NCBI GenBank assembly: GCA_021234155.1
Contig: JAJEKV010000016.1
Location: 2,840,471 to 2,904,470, forward strand
DNA: 64,000 bases
From: Isoetes taiwanensis
Taxonomy: Eukaryota > Streptophyta > Lycopodiopsida > Isoetales > Isoetaceae
Direction of reading: 5' to 3'
Positions 1-12,871 of this stretch are shown piece by piece. How positions within the stretch are numbered: the first letter of the stretch is position 1; the number at the start of each line of letters is the position of its first letter. Both the position numbers and the translations under genes were made by a program. The notes under the pieces were generated by a model. It did not search any database. It saw only the letters and a program-made list of their open reading frames with translations, and was not told the DNA's origin.

Positions 1-1435
1 AAGAATTTTGGTGGCTCTCAAGCTTATTTTGTATTATGGCATTTGTATTTGTAAGAGCGCCTACTGATATTATGAGCACTGAGCAGAGTAATTGCAAAAC
101 AACATAACAGAGAAAAGCTACAAGATCTTTGCAATGTCTGCCATCTCTGCAACAATTTTCATCAGTGCTTTCATGAACCTTGAATTATACCATTGATGAT
201 AATTATGCACCTTCAATTTAACCTCAGAACCTAATAGTGCAAACAATGCCCTTGCCTCTACAGGAATTATGTAGTGTAAGATAAGGCTATAAAAGATCAA
301 GGCAAGATAGTTCCAATGTTAGATACCTCATCAAAGGTTTAAAACCTTTAAAATATGCAAAATATTGCAAGTATGTTAGTGAACTTGAAAATATTAAGCT
401 ATGATGCCTAGACCAATATTCCAAACATGTGTTCATATGATGTCAAGACAAGCTATTTTTGGGCTTTACAGATTATGATCATGATATATCTATGGTACTT
501 ATTTAACACGACTTAGTAAATTCGCCTACAACATATCATCTGCATGAGGCCGAAAGCCTTTCCCACCATAGCTTCTTCAAATACCCAATAGAATGTGGTG
601 AAGTCTTGAAGAGAAGAAATCAGATTTACTATATAATACAGCCGTTTGTTTCTGGCCATGACAGGAATCATAAGATCCCTTAATAGGGATAGACAGATGT
701 CTACACTTTAAGATCAGCGAAAATTCTAGTGGCCCCGGCGGGCTATTTGGCCACAAATTATAGGTTCAGGCAAAATGGGACGGCCGGCTTGAGTAGGATG
801 CATTACATACAGACTACCTGCAGATTCGCCATTTCATGGCACTTTATTGCCTATTACGACATTAGAATGGCCAATTAGATATTTGCTAATTGGAGCAGTA
901 TCGACTTTGGGGCCAATTTAGTCCCAAGTGAGAAGTAGATATGCTTATGGAATGGCCATTTAGGCCACTTGACCAAATCATGTCATGCCTAAGGTACTTT
1001 TCAATTCTCTTTATGAAGACTTCGGCATCCGATTTCCGATTCTCCCTACCAGCAATATGTGCATTATTGAAATACATGGAGTGAATTCAAATTCATACAA
1101 CATGTAACTTAAACACATTTATATAGGGTAGCGACTTCTTTATGTTTGGGCAACTAGCTCTATATTTAATAAGAATCTAGCTAAAAATCATTTGAGCTAC
1201 ACATTATTAGATATTTGGTTCAAAAATTGCCAATTGGATTGCAGCCACATTAGAAAAAAATAGGAAAAATGGCCAATTCAGGCTACACTTTTGGGTGCAT
1301 ATTTTACAAGGAATGGCCAATTCATTATGCTTATACTTATACAAAATTATAGGTCCCTTAAAATTTTCCCTGTTTAAGATGCATGAATCTGGCTAAATTA
1401 GAGTGAATCAGGCTGGAGCAAAAAGAAATGCAAAG
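1..1435. other. intergenic, nothing recognised
   Basis: AT-rich sequence with only short, unrelated open frames on both strands. No domain, splice-bounded exon or structural RNA could be recognised. The phrase 'ggccaattta/ggccaattca' recurs several times between 870 and 1,330, suggesting old repeat-derived DNA. Confidence 0.5.
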
Positions 1436-1950
1436 AATTGCTACAGAAATCAAGATTCCCCAAGAACCGGCTGAAAGTTAAAGATGGATTAAAATTTCGT
1501 CGGAGAATTTCAATCAGCATGAAATTTTGGAAGAAATTTTCAGCAGACCTGGCGGCGCCACTCACGGTTCTGCTGCTCGTGGCTCGCCAGGTCAGCTGGA
1601 AATTTCTTTCCGAAATTTCAAGCTGATTGAAATTACTCCTTCCTATGGCATGCATGTGATAAAATGAATGAATGAATGCATTTTATTATCTATAGAGACT
1701 CAATCAAAGAGAACCACAAGCGTTTTGCTGTCAGGATTATGAGGAGGATACCCTCCCCTCGAGGGGATTATAGCAAATAACCCTTGAGGCTGGGCCGAGA
1801 GGGTTAGTTGCGATGATCCCCCAGAGGGGAGGGTTGGCCTCTCTTAACCATATGCCCGAGCAGCTTGCAATGCATTTGGCCTTAACAAAGCCATTCAGCA
1901 AATTAGCCTCTGCACAAATCAAAATCTCCTTTTGTGTTTTGCAGATTCGA
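1436..1950 (+). repeat. dispersed repeat R1, copy A
   Basis: About 515 bp closely matching 33,637-34,168 in the same orientation. Both begin near 'acagaaatcaagatt' and end at 'ttttgcag'. Both contain an 'atgaatgaatgaat' run and a block with CCCTCGAGGG-like palindromes. The minus strand keeps a roughly 60-codon open frame in both copies (motif WLREANPPLWGI), with an in-frame 12-bp difference between them. I do not recognise that peptide. There are no terminal inverted repeats. The copies differ by scattered substitutions and small indels and keep their CAG/CTG sites. It may be a retroposed sequence or a non-autonomous element. Confidence 0.7.
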
Positions 1951-1971
1951 GCGGCGAATCTTCCGGAGCTT

Positions 1972-2484
1972 TAACACTAGAAATCATGCATTGGAATTCC
2001 CATGCTTCTCCTTTTCAGAACCGTTTTTATAGATCAACCGTTACAACCTTTTTATAGATCAGTAGCAATGTTTTCTGGATCAAAAGTTTTCATTCTCGAG
2101 GCACTTCTTATCATGATCTAACCCATTTTCTGAATTATTTGCTCGAAATTAAACATCTTTTTCTGCGGTTCAGTAGCCTCTCGAACCGGTTTTTTTTTTC
2201 CCCTTTTTACGTGCGGCGGTTTGTGCCTCTTAAAGGCATCTGCGGTGATCCACAGATCTATCTCGAAACGAAAAAAAAGGAGGCCCGGTGCATCTAGAAA
2301 TAAATCCGATCCATCTAGAAAGAAACGAGTTGCAAAAGCGGCCGAAAGAGAGGTACGTAGATGAACAGAATATTCAAAGCGATTATGGGCGATTATGGTA
2401 TATTCGAGGGCTTATCATCAATAATCATTAGAATATTCGTTGAAATAGAATATTCGGGAGGTTATCCTATATTATAATATTTTA
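1972..2484 (+). repeat. dispersed repeat R2, copy A
   Basis: About 510 bp matching 48,003-48,484 in the same orientation, from 'taacactagaaatcatgca' through a T-run near 2,190 to 'attcgggaggttat'. It directly follows R1 copy A. The first half matches cleanly. In the second half (2,190-2,340) the differences fall largely on CAG/CTG sites of the other copy, for example CTGTGCAGCG there against CGTGCGGCG here, and GGCCAGTGC there against GGCCCGGTGC here. No coding capacity or terminal inverted repeats were seen. Confidence 0.7.
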
Positions 2485-4400
2485 GAGTGTGTGCGCGGTC
2501 AGATTTTACCGTGAGTTTGATGGTCCCATTTTACCTTCGGATGTTGCTTTCTTTCGAACGAAAACACCCTTGAAGCAAAGTCTCGAGACAAGGCTCCAAC
2601 CCGTTCTTTCATTATTAGTTCCAAATAGTTGCATTAGGTGGTTGCATTCTTGAAGGCGGGAAGCCTCTTGTAACAAGGGCGATCTTTGCATCACCATCCG
2701 ACTCTTCTTTTTATAAAGCCAATTTCGATGATCCTCCTAAGGTTTCGATGTAAGCATGGTTATGGAGCTTGGAGCAACGACAACATTTTTCATCCACCGA
2801 GATAAAGGCGGGATCCGGTGAGACCTCATTTTTACGCTTCATCTATTTGCTTAGAATCGATAAGAAACGAGAGGCGATCGGGCTAGAAGAATGATTATTG
2901 TTTCTTTTTCTACTTCTTCATTCTTTAGCCTTTATTCTACTTGATTCGTTCTAACACTTTTGCTTCGTTCTCTGGCTCTTCTTGAACCAAAGTAGCTGGT
3001 GCTTTCGGGCTTGAGGTTCAATTCTCTCGTCTTCTAAAATAGGGCATAGAATATTACGGCAGCTTAGGGGAGCTGTTGTGATAGGCGTGAGTTCTTTTGG
3101 CATCATTTGTGGCGTCCCCTACTCATATACGGTTGCACTCACCGGTATACAAACAGGAGTTCATCCCCCATACCAGCTCCATGCTAATATAGGGCCCTCC
3201 ATTATCAACGCAACCTTGAAGAGTTCCAAAGTTGGGAAGAATGAAAGGGGTCCTTTACCTGTCTCCCTCGGGGGCCTACCTAGCTAGCGAAGCGTAAACA
3301 TACATGTCGGTAGTACATATATCAACATCATATGACCATCACGAAGGATGGTCCTCCCACATATCTGCATAGACAAAGATCGGCCACATCACATAGGGGA
3401 TCCTACCCAAGGCTCGGAACCGCGGGGATGGGTGACAAGCTTGGTCTCGAGTTCATTGCGATGTAAATTCATGGCAATGGATTTGGGCAGCATAAGAACA
3501 TGGCTTAGGTTGTCCACTCCATCTGCCCCTCACATTGCACACTTTGCTGAGTAGTAGCTGAAAAGTGTTGGGACTGGCCGTAGCCCCAGGGTGCATAGCC
3601 AAAGGGCTACGTCTCTTGGGTTACATCTCCCCGGCCCAGATGGGGTAGGTAGGGATCACTCCCCTCCGGAGATCTACATGCGACTCAAGGTGACTAGAGG
3701 GCCACACGCCTTATTAGACTTGAACTCCTTTGGAAGGTCATATCCACCACCTCCCGCGGTGTGAGCCCATGCCTTGCCCACACGCGCTGGCAAGCCATTA
3801 GACCTAGTCACAATGATCCCGTGGAGCATTACACACCGGAGGGATCGTTCAAGAGTCGACACCTAACCTCCTTATGAGCCGGTCCTAGTCCCTTCACCCA
3901 CAACCCGGTGTGGTTCTTGTACACACGAGGCGAATCTATATAGTGTGCTAGAGGCTAATCTAGGAGCATCTACTACCAAGCTTTGGGTCTCTACCCCCTT
4001 CCCAATACAAGGAGTTCATAGAGATACATCATCCATATACATCATGGAAGAACTAAAGAACAAGATCTAATCTATGTCATAGAGTTAGGTTCTTTAGTTA
4101 GAGTCTGCATTCTAGAGATCTAGAGAACGCTATGGGCAATTTAATAGGCTAAACCCACTTGATTCTATGACTAAAAAGAGGGTTTAAGCTATTAAATTGC
4201 CTAAATCTGATCCTTGAGTTCCTCCTCGACTGAGTTACGACCATCCCACAAATGCTTTCGAATCAAGGGAAACTAATGGTGCAATTCTCTCGCATGCAGT
4301 GCGGGGAGGCGGTTTTGACTCTTGAGGCAGCCAGAACAGAGCTCTAAAACCCTAGAAATGAAAAATGGGCAAGTTAGGGTTTCCCTTCCTAAATAGACAA
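2485..4400. other. intergenic, no recognised gene
   Basis: Short open frames occur on both strands (for example around 3,078-3,554), but none has a recognisable domain, a convincing start context or clear exon borders. The stretch has a more even base composition than its neighbours and may be decayed element DNA. Confidence 0.4.
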
Positions 4401-4499
4401 GGGGGTGGCTAGGGTTTCCAATTATCCCCTTTGGGCATGTGGGATAATTGGGAATGGGCCCACTTGCCTTTAATGGCTAGGTGGCAAAATGTGCCCACA

Positions 4500-4645
4500 T
4501 GGAAAGGTATGCCCACATTAATGTGCATATTGGTAAATGTGCACATTAATTGCACACTTGGGTATGGCCCACTTGGCATAGGAAAATGTGCACCTAGATA
4601 AATGTGCACATGGTTAAATGTGCACATTAATAAATGCACATTCCT
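4500..4645. repeat. cluster of TGTGCACA-type palindromes
   Basis: The self-complementary core TGTGCACA or close variants (atgtgcatat, atgtgcacat, aatgtgcacc, aatgcacatt) recurs roughly every 20-30 bp, with spacers such as 'ggtaa', 'tagataa' and 'ggttaa'. The units are irregular, so this is a degenerate tandem array rather than a clean satellite. No gene is associated. Confidence 0.55.
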
Positions 4646-4894
4646 TGCAAGTTGCCCCCTAGGGCTACCCGCTGGCTATCACGTCGGTTACCGTCGGTCG
4701 GTGGGTAATGTAATGCTGCGTGTGGCAGCGATGCGATATCGCCCCGGGACCAGATATCTTTGTCTTTGGCCACATTCTCCCCTCCTTGAAATGATCTTTG
4801 TCCGCGGCATACGTGGGTCTCCCCACCTTGGAATCTTCTAACCTGCAATCAACACGATGCATACGATATACTACTATAGTACTTACACATTTAT

Positions 4895-5394
4895 TAAGAT
4901 TACCTTAAAGTAATATTTTTAAATCATTATTACGCCATTACATTATCAAATAACTTGTCAATTCGTAACTTTTATTAAAACAAGGTAATTATTAGTCTCC
5001 GTTATCACAACATTTAGTTTATCACAATTTAACACTTTCATATACAATTATTATTTAAGGTACTCTTCATTCCTTGCAACACATTCCAACAAAATTTGTG
5101 TTGCAAGTCTTACCCTTAAAAATCCCATTAATTTTACAATAACTATAATTACATACTTACTATCTTAATTATTAGAATTACTCTAAGGTAATGTTTAAGA
5201 CATTCTTGTACTATTTCATTATCCAATTAACTTATCACTTCATAACTTAATCCACGCAAGGTAATTATTACCCTTACTTAATACAACATTTAAGTTTATC
5301 AAAAGTTTATCAATTTCATACAAAATTTACACTTCTAAGGTACTCTTCATCCCTTGCAACACATTATAACAAAATTTGTGTTGCAAGCCTTCTC
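4895..5394. repeat. degenerate tandem duplication, about 270-bp period
   Basis: Two diverged direct copies, about 4,895-5,114 and 5,167-5,394. Both run from 'attaccttaaagtaat' or 'attactctaaggtaat' to the shared ends 'aaggtactcttcat' and 'tttgtgttgcaag'. The unit is very AT-rich and non-coding. CAG and CTG are virtually absent across both copies. Confidence 0.65.
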
Positions 5395-7500
5395 GAAGTT
5401 CTGACCTCCTTGCCCTCCTGAGCTTATTGGCACAATGCGACACTACCTATTATTAATTATTAATAAAATTTTGGTTATATGGTGACCACCCCACCTATCT
5501 ACATGGATGCATGGCTAATCTCAGCCGTAGGAAGAGGGTGAATCTTCCATTATGGTCAGCGGAGGCAGTAGCCTATATGCCTATATGCCGCTCATGCCTA
5601 CACCCTAGTTGCCTAGGCGTGGAGGATAGGTCCTTCCCCATTATATGGGGCGTGAAGGCCGATTCCTCCTATCAAAGCATATATGGGGCTAGAGGTGCTT
5701 TTCCTATCAATGCATTCCTCAATGACCTCCTTTTCTCGAGGTCGCCTACTTCCGTGGAAACGGTAGACTTTCTAATCTACCTTCCACATCCAAGCGAAAC
5801 GCGGTCATGCCTACATTGACATTACACCCCTAGAGATCACCGTGTATCGGGTCTCATCATCGATAACAACGCATGCAATCCATACCAAGCATAGGTTGCA
5901 TGCGTGGATTAATCTTAACTACACATGAAACTAATCTAAACACAAATCGACATGCCCGAGCGATTTTCTTCGGCTCCTTTAATGCATGTGATTAACATAA
6001 TTACCCTAAGGTAATATTTATGAATTGACATTATCATAGTATCGGATACATTATTTCCGATAGTACAATTATATTTACTCTAAGCTTTGCAATATTTAAC
6101 GACTTTTAGATCGCGATTATTTAAACAATAACCCTAATTTAGACCTATTGTATCATAGACAAGGTTTTAATTATCATGCACAAGAATTAGATGTGCTTTT
6201 TATTCTCTTCCTTGGTTCCTACATTACCCTTGGAAGTATATCCTTAAGATGCATTTAAGTATATCTGAATTCTATTTTCTATTTATATTTATAAGGACCC
6301 GAGGTCATGTAGCTATCCTTGGAAGGAATTGCATCCTTGCGAAGGATTAATTAACATGCTACCTCATATTATCGTTGTTATTTAACTTATTTCCCTATGA
6401 TACATATATACATCGCGGCAATTTCTATCCGTTATTAGGATCTATATTTAACTTATCAATAAGACACATTACGACTTATAATACATGCGCACACCTTACC
6501 TAAAGCTAGAACGCATCCACCCATTGAGCCGGCGTCGAGTAGTTTGGAGATGACTTGGTCGTTGCATTGCTCCCATGGTTTTGCTCCACTTCGTTGGTGT
6601 AGTTAGCTATCATGTCGGTCCCGCACGTTGAAGGCCTCCTGAGCTATCTATCTATCTACCTTACGCTCTATTCGCTTCGGCCATTGCCGGAGTGAACTCT
6701 ATTCGACGGATCGGTCAATTCGATGCAAGTATGTTCAATCATAAGATTGAGCTCTCCCACTTTCTTCGAAAAGAAAATGGTCTTGCACCCCTTCAATGAC
6801 GTTGTACACAACGTCATATCTATTCTCTCCCCTTAAGAGGTTATACGCTTCTTACTTACCGCATTAATTTACTAGCCTTAGCTAGCATATATAACCATCT
6901 AAGATGGATGCACATATTATGTTGTCATTTATTTCAATATAGCTATGGGTTACCTACTTAGTTAGAACGATTCTAAACCACAAGGTTTTGTCATCATGAC
7001 AATTCCTTTTGTCTCAAAAGACTATTCGATTACTATAATTCTTATTTTAGATGTACCTTACATGTACTATTCTTTTATATTCTAGAGATTCCCCTTTCTT
7101 AGTTATTTAAACATTTGGAATATTCCTACCAATCGAATTGATGTCATCGTAACAAGTTGGCGGACTTGTTAGATTACTTCTTTTTCTTTAGGTTGGATTA
7201 TTCTTTGGAGGTACTAGGATTTATACATGGTCAACAATTATCCTAATAATGATTCCTTCTTAGCGAGGAGATCAATCTCACCAAGTGGTTTCAATATGTT
7301 GGATGTCTATTAACAATCATGTATAATTTTAGTTACTCCTATGCATTTCCTTCCCAATCCTTGACGCTTAGCCCAATCTTGGGGCAATCCTCTCAACGAG
7401 AATATCCGAAATGCCTTCTAATCCCAATATGGATGTTACCCGTCCATACATTTAACCTACTAGGCCCCATGGCCTTAGATGCTTGAGCTTGCTAGGAGCT
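5395..7500. other. intergenic, CAG/CTG-depleted, no gene
   Basis: A 102-codon open frame at 5,511-5,819 (+) has no recognisable domain. The rest shows only short frames. In 5,821-6,480 I count one CAG/CTG trinucleotide by eye, where about twenty would be expected at even composition. No RNA gene or element terminus was recognised. Confidence 0.5.
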
Positions 7501-10500
7501 CATCCACTGGGTTACCTACTTGAAGTAGCAAGGTAGCGTTCTTCCGAGTCGCCGATACTTGATCTCTCCTTGGCGGTGGCCCCCTTTGATGTAGAGGTTG
7601 GCGGTGGCTTCCATGCCGCTTTTTCAAAAGCCTGAAGGTGGCTTCCGTTGAAAAGATCTTTCATGTTGAACTCTTTTGTTTTGGCAGCTAAAAGCGACTC
7701 AGATCCGATATTGTTTCTTAAGACTCCATCGATGTCTCTCATCGTCAAGTCCTCTTGTCGTTATCGTGTTGCCCGAAGAGTGTTGAGGATGTTGATTGCC
7801 GCACCCTGCGAATTGCGACATCTCTTCCTTGATGCATTGCGCTATGGGAGGGAAGGAATAACAAGGGAACTATACATGCAAAGCATATAGCTAATTAGAA
7901 TTTCTACTAGAGCTATTAGGTCCCCTTGGCGTGTATGATGTTGATGATCTATATCCTCCTATTTGTGCGTGCCACCATACTCCGGGTAACTTGTTGATAT
8001 ACTTGGGCCCCTCCGATGTTTGTCGGCTTATGGCATACACGCTTTGCTGGTCGTTCATGCTTTTGACATTTTCGATTACGCTTCTCGATCCTGTTCTCGG
8101 GCCGTAATTGTTCTCCCCTTCATGATACTTGGAAGCTATTTGGAGGCGCCTCTTGAGGTTGTCGCCATTCCTTTTGGCTATACTCCTCCGAGTTGTTCTC
8201 TTCTCGCAGCTTGTTCTTTTGAATCGTCCATCCTTGGGTTCACCAAGTTGCATGCAAGTCTGCGTGCAAGTTATCGGCTTCGCCTCGCCTCACCTAATTG
8301 CTTCTCCATCGAAGCTTCCAAACTTCCTTGTTTGATCCCTCGATCCATACATGGCTTGGGCGTTGTCACGTTCCGCGGTGCTATCTTAGTCTTCTTGTCT
8401 TGAGGTACCTTCCAAAGGCTTTGATTGTGCTCGTCGGTTTTGATCCTCTCGTTGCCTTCTAGGGAGCTTCGTGGAAGAAGTCGGTTGCTAGCACTTCTCC
8501 GACTTTCAGTTCGACCTTTGTCCCTCTATGCATGTCGGTCTCTCGGCAAGTAAAGCATCATGGCTCTCCTCCTGGCCGGCTATGTTGTCGGGGGTGATGG
8601 ATCCTTATATCTGCCTTGAGGTGACCCTTGAGTTGAAGAAGTACTTGCCTTAGATATACTCTTGTCGTTGAATAGCCCGGCTATTATCTTGAACTCTCTT
8701 TTTGCGAAGGTGCCCGGTTGCTATCCTTGTCGTTAAGGTGTTGAATGCTTCTACCTTGGGCATTTGATGCCCATGTCGGAGATATGATCGGCTTCTTCTC
8801 TTCTAACTCTTTGGTAGAGTTTTGTGAAGCCATCACCTAGTTGTTGAAGGCATATCTCCTCACGCGGTGCCTTTTCGTAAGTGCATCTCCATCTAATACC
8901 GCGTCATAAGCGCATCACCCTATATTACCACAAGGTGGAATTATGGTCGTCGAGATGTTGCCTTCTTAGTTGGCTCGTTGATGTGGGCGTTCCTCCCTCT
9001 ATTGTTGAGGCCACTCATGTCATAAGTTAGTCAAATCTTTGCCACCGCTACAAGAGGTAGTGTTGCTCGGCGATGTCACGGTGCCGCGTTGATGATCTTC
9101 ACATGATTGGCGTTGTCTCTTATCCTCGACATTGTCTTTGGGCGAAGCGGTCTTCTACTTGAGGGCACTTCCCGAAGTGTTTGGAGTCGAAGGTTTGCTT
9201 TGGCCTCACAGTGCGTTCTCCCTCGTGCTTGCTCTTCCATTTTGATGCGTGGGCTATAGTTGTGCCTCCTTGCTTCTTCCTTTGGTAGTCGGGTGAAGGA
9301 GCTTCCCGATCTAAGCGCTAAATCCGTGAAACATGACTTTAAACTCATGTTTCTCCACTATATCTGTGAGCACGAGATATACAATAGACATATCACGCAT
9401 TTACATTGGGATTTTAATTCATCCACTTTTTACAAAACAACTCTAAGATCTACTTAAATGTTTATACTCCTTTAGGGTTTCCCCTCCTCCTATCGCATTT
9501 GATCCTTCGGTTTCTTTGCATCTTCTTAAGTTACGGTTGACTCCGGATTCCTTGAGATCTTTGCTACTATTGTTGAAGCTTCATGTCTAGATCCGAGCTT
9601 CGTTATGCCGGTTGCAAAGAGTGTTCGTCGATGTGATCCCTTGAAAAGATGCTCCTCACTAATGTGTATGTTAAATTAGTGAGGAATCGCGGTGACCGCT
9701 CACGCGTCCCTACATGCGGTGTGTCATTGCAAGGTTCCAGATGTCGCGATCTTTGATAAACTTGGAGTAGGATCACGCAAAGGCATTTTGCGTCAAGCAT
9801 TCTTGAATATCTTGGAAGCTTCTCCGATGATCGATGGTCGATTGGGGCGAGCATTGTCATTCCTCCGTAGGTTGAATTTACGAGTCGCGACTCAATTGCT
9901 TGGGCTTTGCTTCATTCAAGGTGCCTCTCTTGTGCACGGAAGTGTGGTCATCTCCATTGCACCTACCATAGCTCCTTACGGTTGCGCCTTTGCGTGATTT
10001 GTACTATTTGGCTGGATAGGGTCTCCTCCGTCACTTGGGTCTTATCCATTCGAGTCTCGCCTCCTTGGTACGCGTGGTAAAATTCGTCCTTCCTTTGGTT
10101 TCTAGATGTTTTGGGTCCAGGATTCTTGTTCGGCGGAATATTCTCCTCCTTGATCTTGCTCCTAATCTTGATAGAGGCCTTCAAGTCGGAGATGTTCCTT
10201 CCACGTATCGTCTCCTCTCCCTCATGGTCTCCTACTTTTGGAACCGATGAAAGTTCTCTCTAATGGTGCAAAGAGGGAAACTTCGTCCGGTCAGCCTTAG
10301 GTGCTTTGTGGTTGCCTAGCTTGGTTTGCTCCTTTAAGTTGACATTGCATGACATTAAGCGAGGCTGTGGGCTGCAAGGTGGGGGTGGTCTTCCCTCCGG
10401 TTTCTATCGGCTCTGTGTTGCCATGACTTCTCTCCTCGATTAAAAAGATTATGCCCTTTGACCTTAGCTTGTGATGCCAGCGTGGCATTCTTGTCTAACG

Positions 10501-11190
10501 TCTTCACACTTTTGTATTTTTCTTTGCCTTGCGTTCTTCCATTTGAAACTCATGTGCGTCGAGTTGGTGAAGGCGTCGAGATCCTCTTTTCGATGTGAGC
10601 CGGTGGGCGTGGTAGCCCGGAAGGTTGCCATCTAGAAGAATTCTTGATGCCGGATTGGTTACCAATATCCTTCCCATTTGATGAAGATTGATGATAGGCG
10701 GTGGTGTCTGTTCTACTCATTTGTCGATTGAGGTGTTTGTCGTTGTGCTTCCTTCTCTTGGAATTACGCCTTTCCTTATCTATCACGTACATCGGTTGGG
10801 ACCTTGATGTCTTCAAAAGTTAAGCCTCTAGCTGCGTGCGTGGCTCTCGCCCTGTACTTCCGAAAGCAGCGGCTTCATATATCCTAGAGTCTAAGGGTCT
10901 ACTTGAAGGGCTCTCCTACAACATTCTCGGCTCTATAAGCAAGCAAGATGGCTCGGCGGCATTCTTGGAGAACATATCTATAATCTACAAGTCTATGGAC
11001 ATTAGGACATGTGGTGCGGCATGAAAGCGAGGTTTGTTTTGCAAAACCTCCATGATGTTTGAGGCATACTCTAAGGTCCCAGCAAAGTTGGTTTGAGGGG
11101 GGTCCAATCTCTCCACATGGAGTGACTTGGGCAGCTCTAGACTCTAGCTCCTTTCTAGGTGTCTTGGCAATAGGGGGTGTCAATGTTTAG
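7500..11190 (-). other. coding-like but decayed region, unrecognised
   Basis: Minus-strand open stretches at 7,512-7,748, 7,891-8,253, 9,076-9,348, 9,603-9,860 and 10,550-10,816 encode charged peptides rich in Arg, Lys, Glu and Ser. The plus strand has overlapping frames of similar length, so strand assignment is uncertain. No reverse transcriptase, integrase, protease or zinc-knuckle motif is visible. The composition is gag-like, so a decayed retroelement is one possibility, but this is only a guess. CAG/CTG is scarce here too, so frames may be broken by sequence error as well as by decay. Confidence 0.3.
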
Positions 11191-11589
11191 CGCTATATAA
11201 GTCAAACTCTATTAGAAGGGCAATGAAATTAGGGTCAAGGTTTATGCCTTTGGCTCGGCGGTGATGTACAAGCAGTTGAACTTGAGTTGCTATCTTTGAG
11301 GTCTAGATGACTATAACAAAGGGGTGTTCTTGGGCACTCTATCTAGGAGTAAGGCATCAGCTTTGAGCCGAGAGCAATACTTGCGAGGTACTAATGGGAT
11401 ATGCTTCTATTTACAAATAAACCACATTTTGGGAAGAAAATTCAAGGGTTTGAGCAATTTTGGTTATTTCGAGCTAGGGTTTGACATTTCTAGCCTAATT
11501 TGAGGTCATAAATGGATTCTAGGCTGTCTAACGGTCCTATTGCAACAAATTTCAGGCGATTTGGAGCTCTGTAGCTCAAGTTATGGAGG

Positions 11590-11900
11590 TTCAAAGTTTG
11601 GAGGTCTCACACATTGCGCCCAGACCAATAATGAACTTTTCATTTTCTGTCCTGGCGCGACGCGTGAGACATTGGCTCTAAATGGGTTAAACTTGTCCAA
11701 TTTGGGTGATATAAGGGTCTAATCCTGCTTATCTCGTCGAGTTAGCAGAACGGACATCTTATTTGGTCGATTTGGAGCAGTTTTGGGCACTTTTGGGGCA
11801 TGGTCTCACACAAGGTCTCACCGCGTTAGCCCGGACCGATAATGAACTTTTCATTTTACGTCTGGCGACATGTGAACATCCTCTCAAATTGGCTTAGGAT
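11590..11900. repeat. diverged direct repeat around 'aataatgaacttttcatttt'
   Basis: Two similar blocks, about 11,601-11,700 and 11,815-11,910, share the 20-base core named in the call, at 11,626 and 11,839. The first reads CCAGACCAATAATG and the second CCGGACCGATAATG. 'TCTGTCCTGGCGC' in the first is 'TACGTCTGGCG' in the second. The difference again touches CAG/CTG sites. Non-coding. Confidence 0.5.
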
Positions 11901-12060
11901 GTCCATTTTGACTAAAACAAAAGCTAAAACTTACTAACTCAACTTAATCAAGTAACTTTATACACTTATAATTTACTCTAAAACACTTTGTATTAAACAA
12001 ATTTTATCATTTCTGAAATTAATAAGGCTCTCCTTTGATATGACTTACGCTAAGTGCATA

Positions 12061-12265
12061 TCCCCCCCTTTTTTTTTCCTTTCTTCTTTTTTTTTTCCTT
12101 CTTTCCTTTTTCCTTTTCCTTAGTTTTTTCCTTCTTTCACGTTTTCTTCCCTTATAGCTTTTATTCTTTTTTTACTTTACCTTTTTTCACTTCATTTCCT
12201 TTTTGCTTTTACCCCTTTTCACCTTTTTCCTTTTTTTTTTTTTTCCTTTTTCCTTTTTCCCTTTG
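12061..12265. repeat. polypyrimidine low-complexity tract
   Basis: About 200 bp of almost pure T and C on the plus strand, built from irregular TTTTTCC and TTCTTT units. Open frames inside it encode only Phe, Ser, Leu and Pro runs and are composition artefacts. A similar tract on the same strand lies at 17,973-18,292. Confidence 0.85.
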
Positions 12266-12871
12266 GGACACTCGGTCCACTAAAAAAGGAACAATGAGGC
12301 AATGGGACACGCTTGCATTCTTGGGGCACTTGTCTATCCAGCATGAAAATAAGGTATGAACTAAAGACCACTACTTGTGATTTACTTTTGTCTTTGATCA
12401 AGTCCGTCGGAAACTTGGTGATCCATACATTATTCCGATTTCGAATTTATAAACTATTACTTGCCACTTTCGGCTTCTAAAATACTTCCAATGCCATTCT
12501 TTTGGCAAGGCCGGATAAATGTTTAGCTCGATCGTAATTTGTATTTTGATGCATGTTTTGATTTTTAAGACCATTAGTCTTAACTTTGCCGGGGAGACGT
12601 TTTCTAGTGGATAGTAGACCTAAAAACAAAATGAAGATTATCCATTGCGTTCATGTCCAAAGTACAAGATCAGATTTGTCTACCCGAATATTTCATATGA
12701 TTGCTACCAGAATGCTTTGGTGACACGGGTAAAAGCATGATGGAGAATACCATGTTTGGTACGGAGGTATATTGAAAATATGAGGGATTTGTTCTATAAA
12801 CCCTTCTTCATTTTTGCACAAGACAACGGCGCCTTTGCCCATGTAGTAATCCCAATCTTAAGTCCTTTATT

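Noticed and set aside
12054-12359. Long Phe/Ser-rich open frame, apparently a membrane protein
   Set aside because: It comes entirely from the polypyrimidine tract; all three frames are open there and the peptide is compositional.
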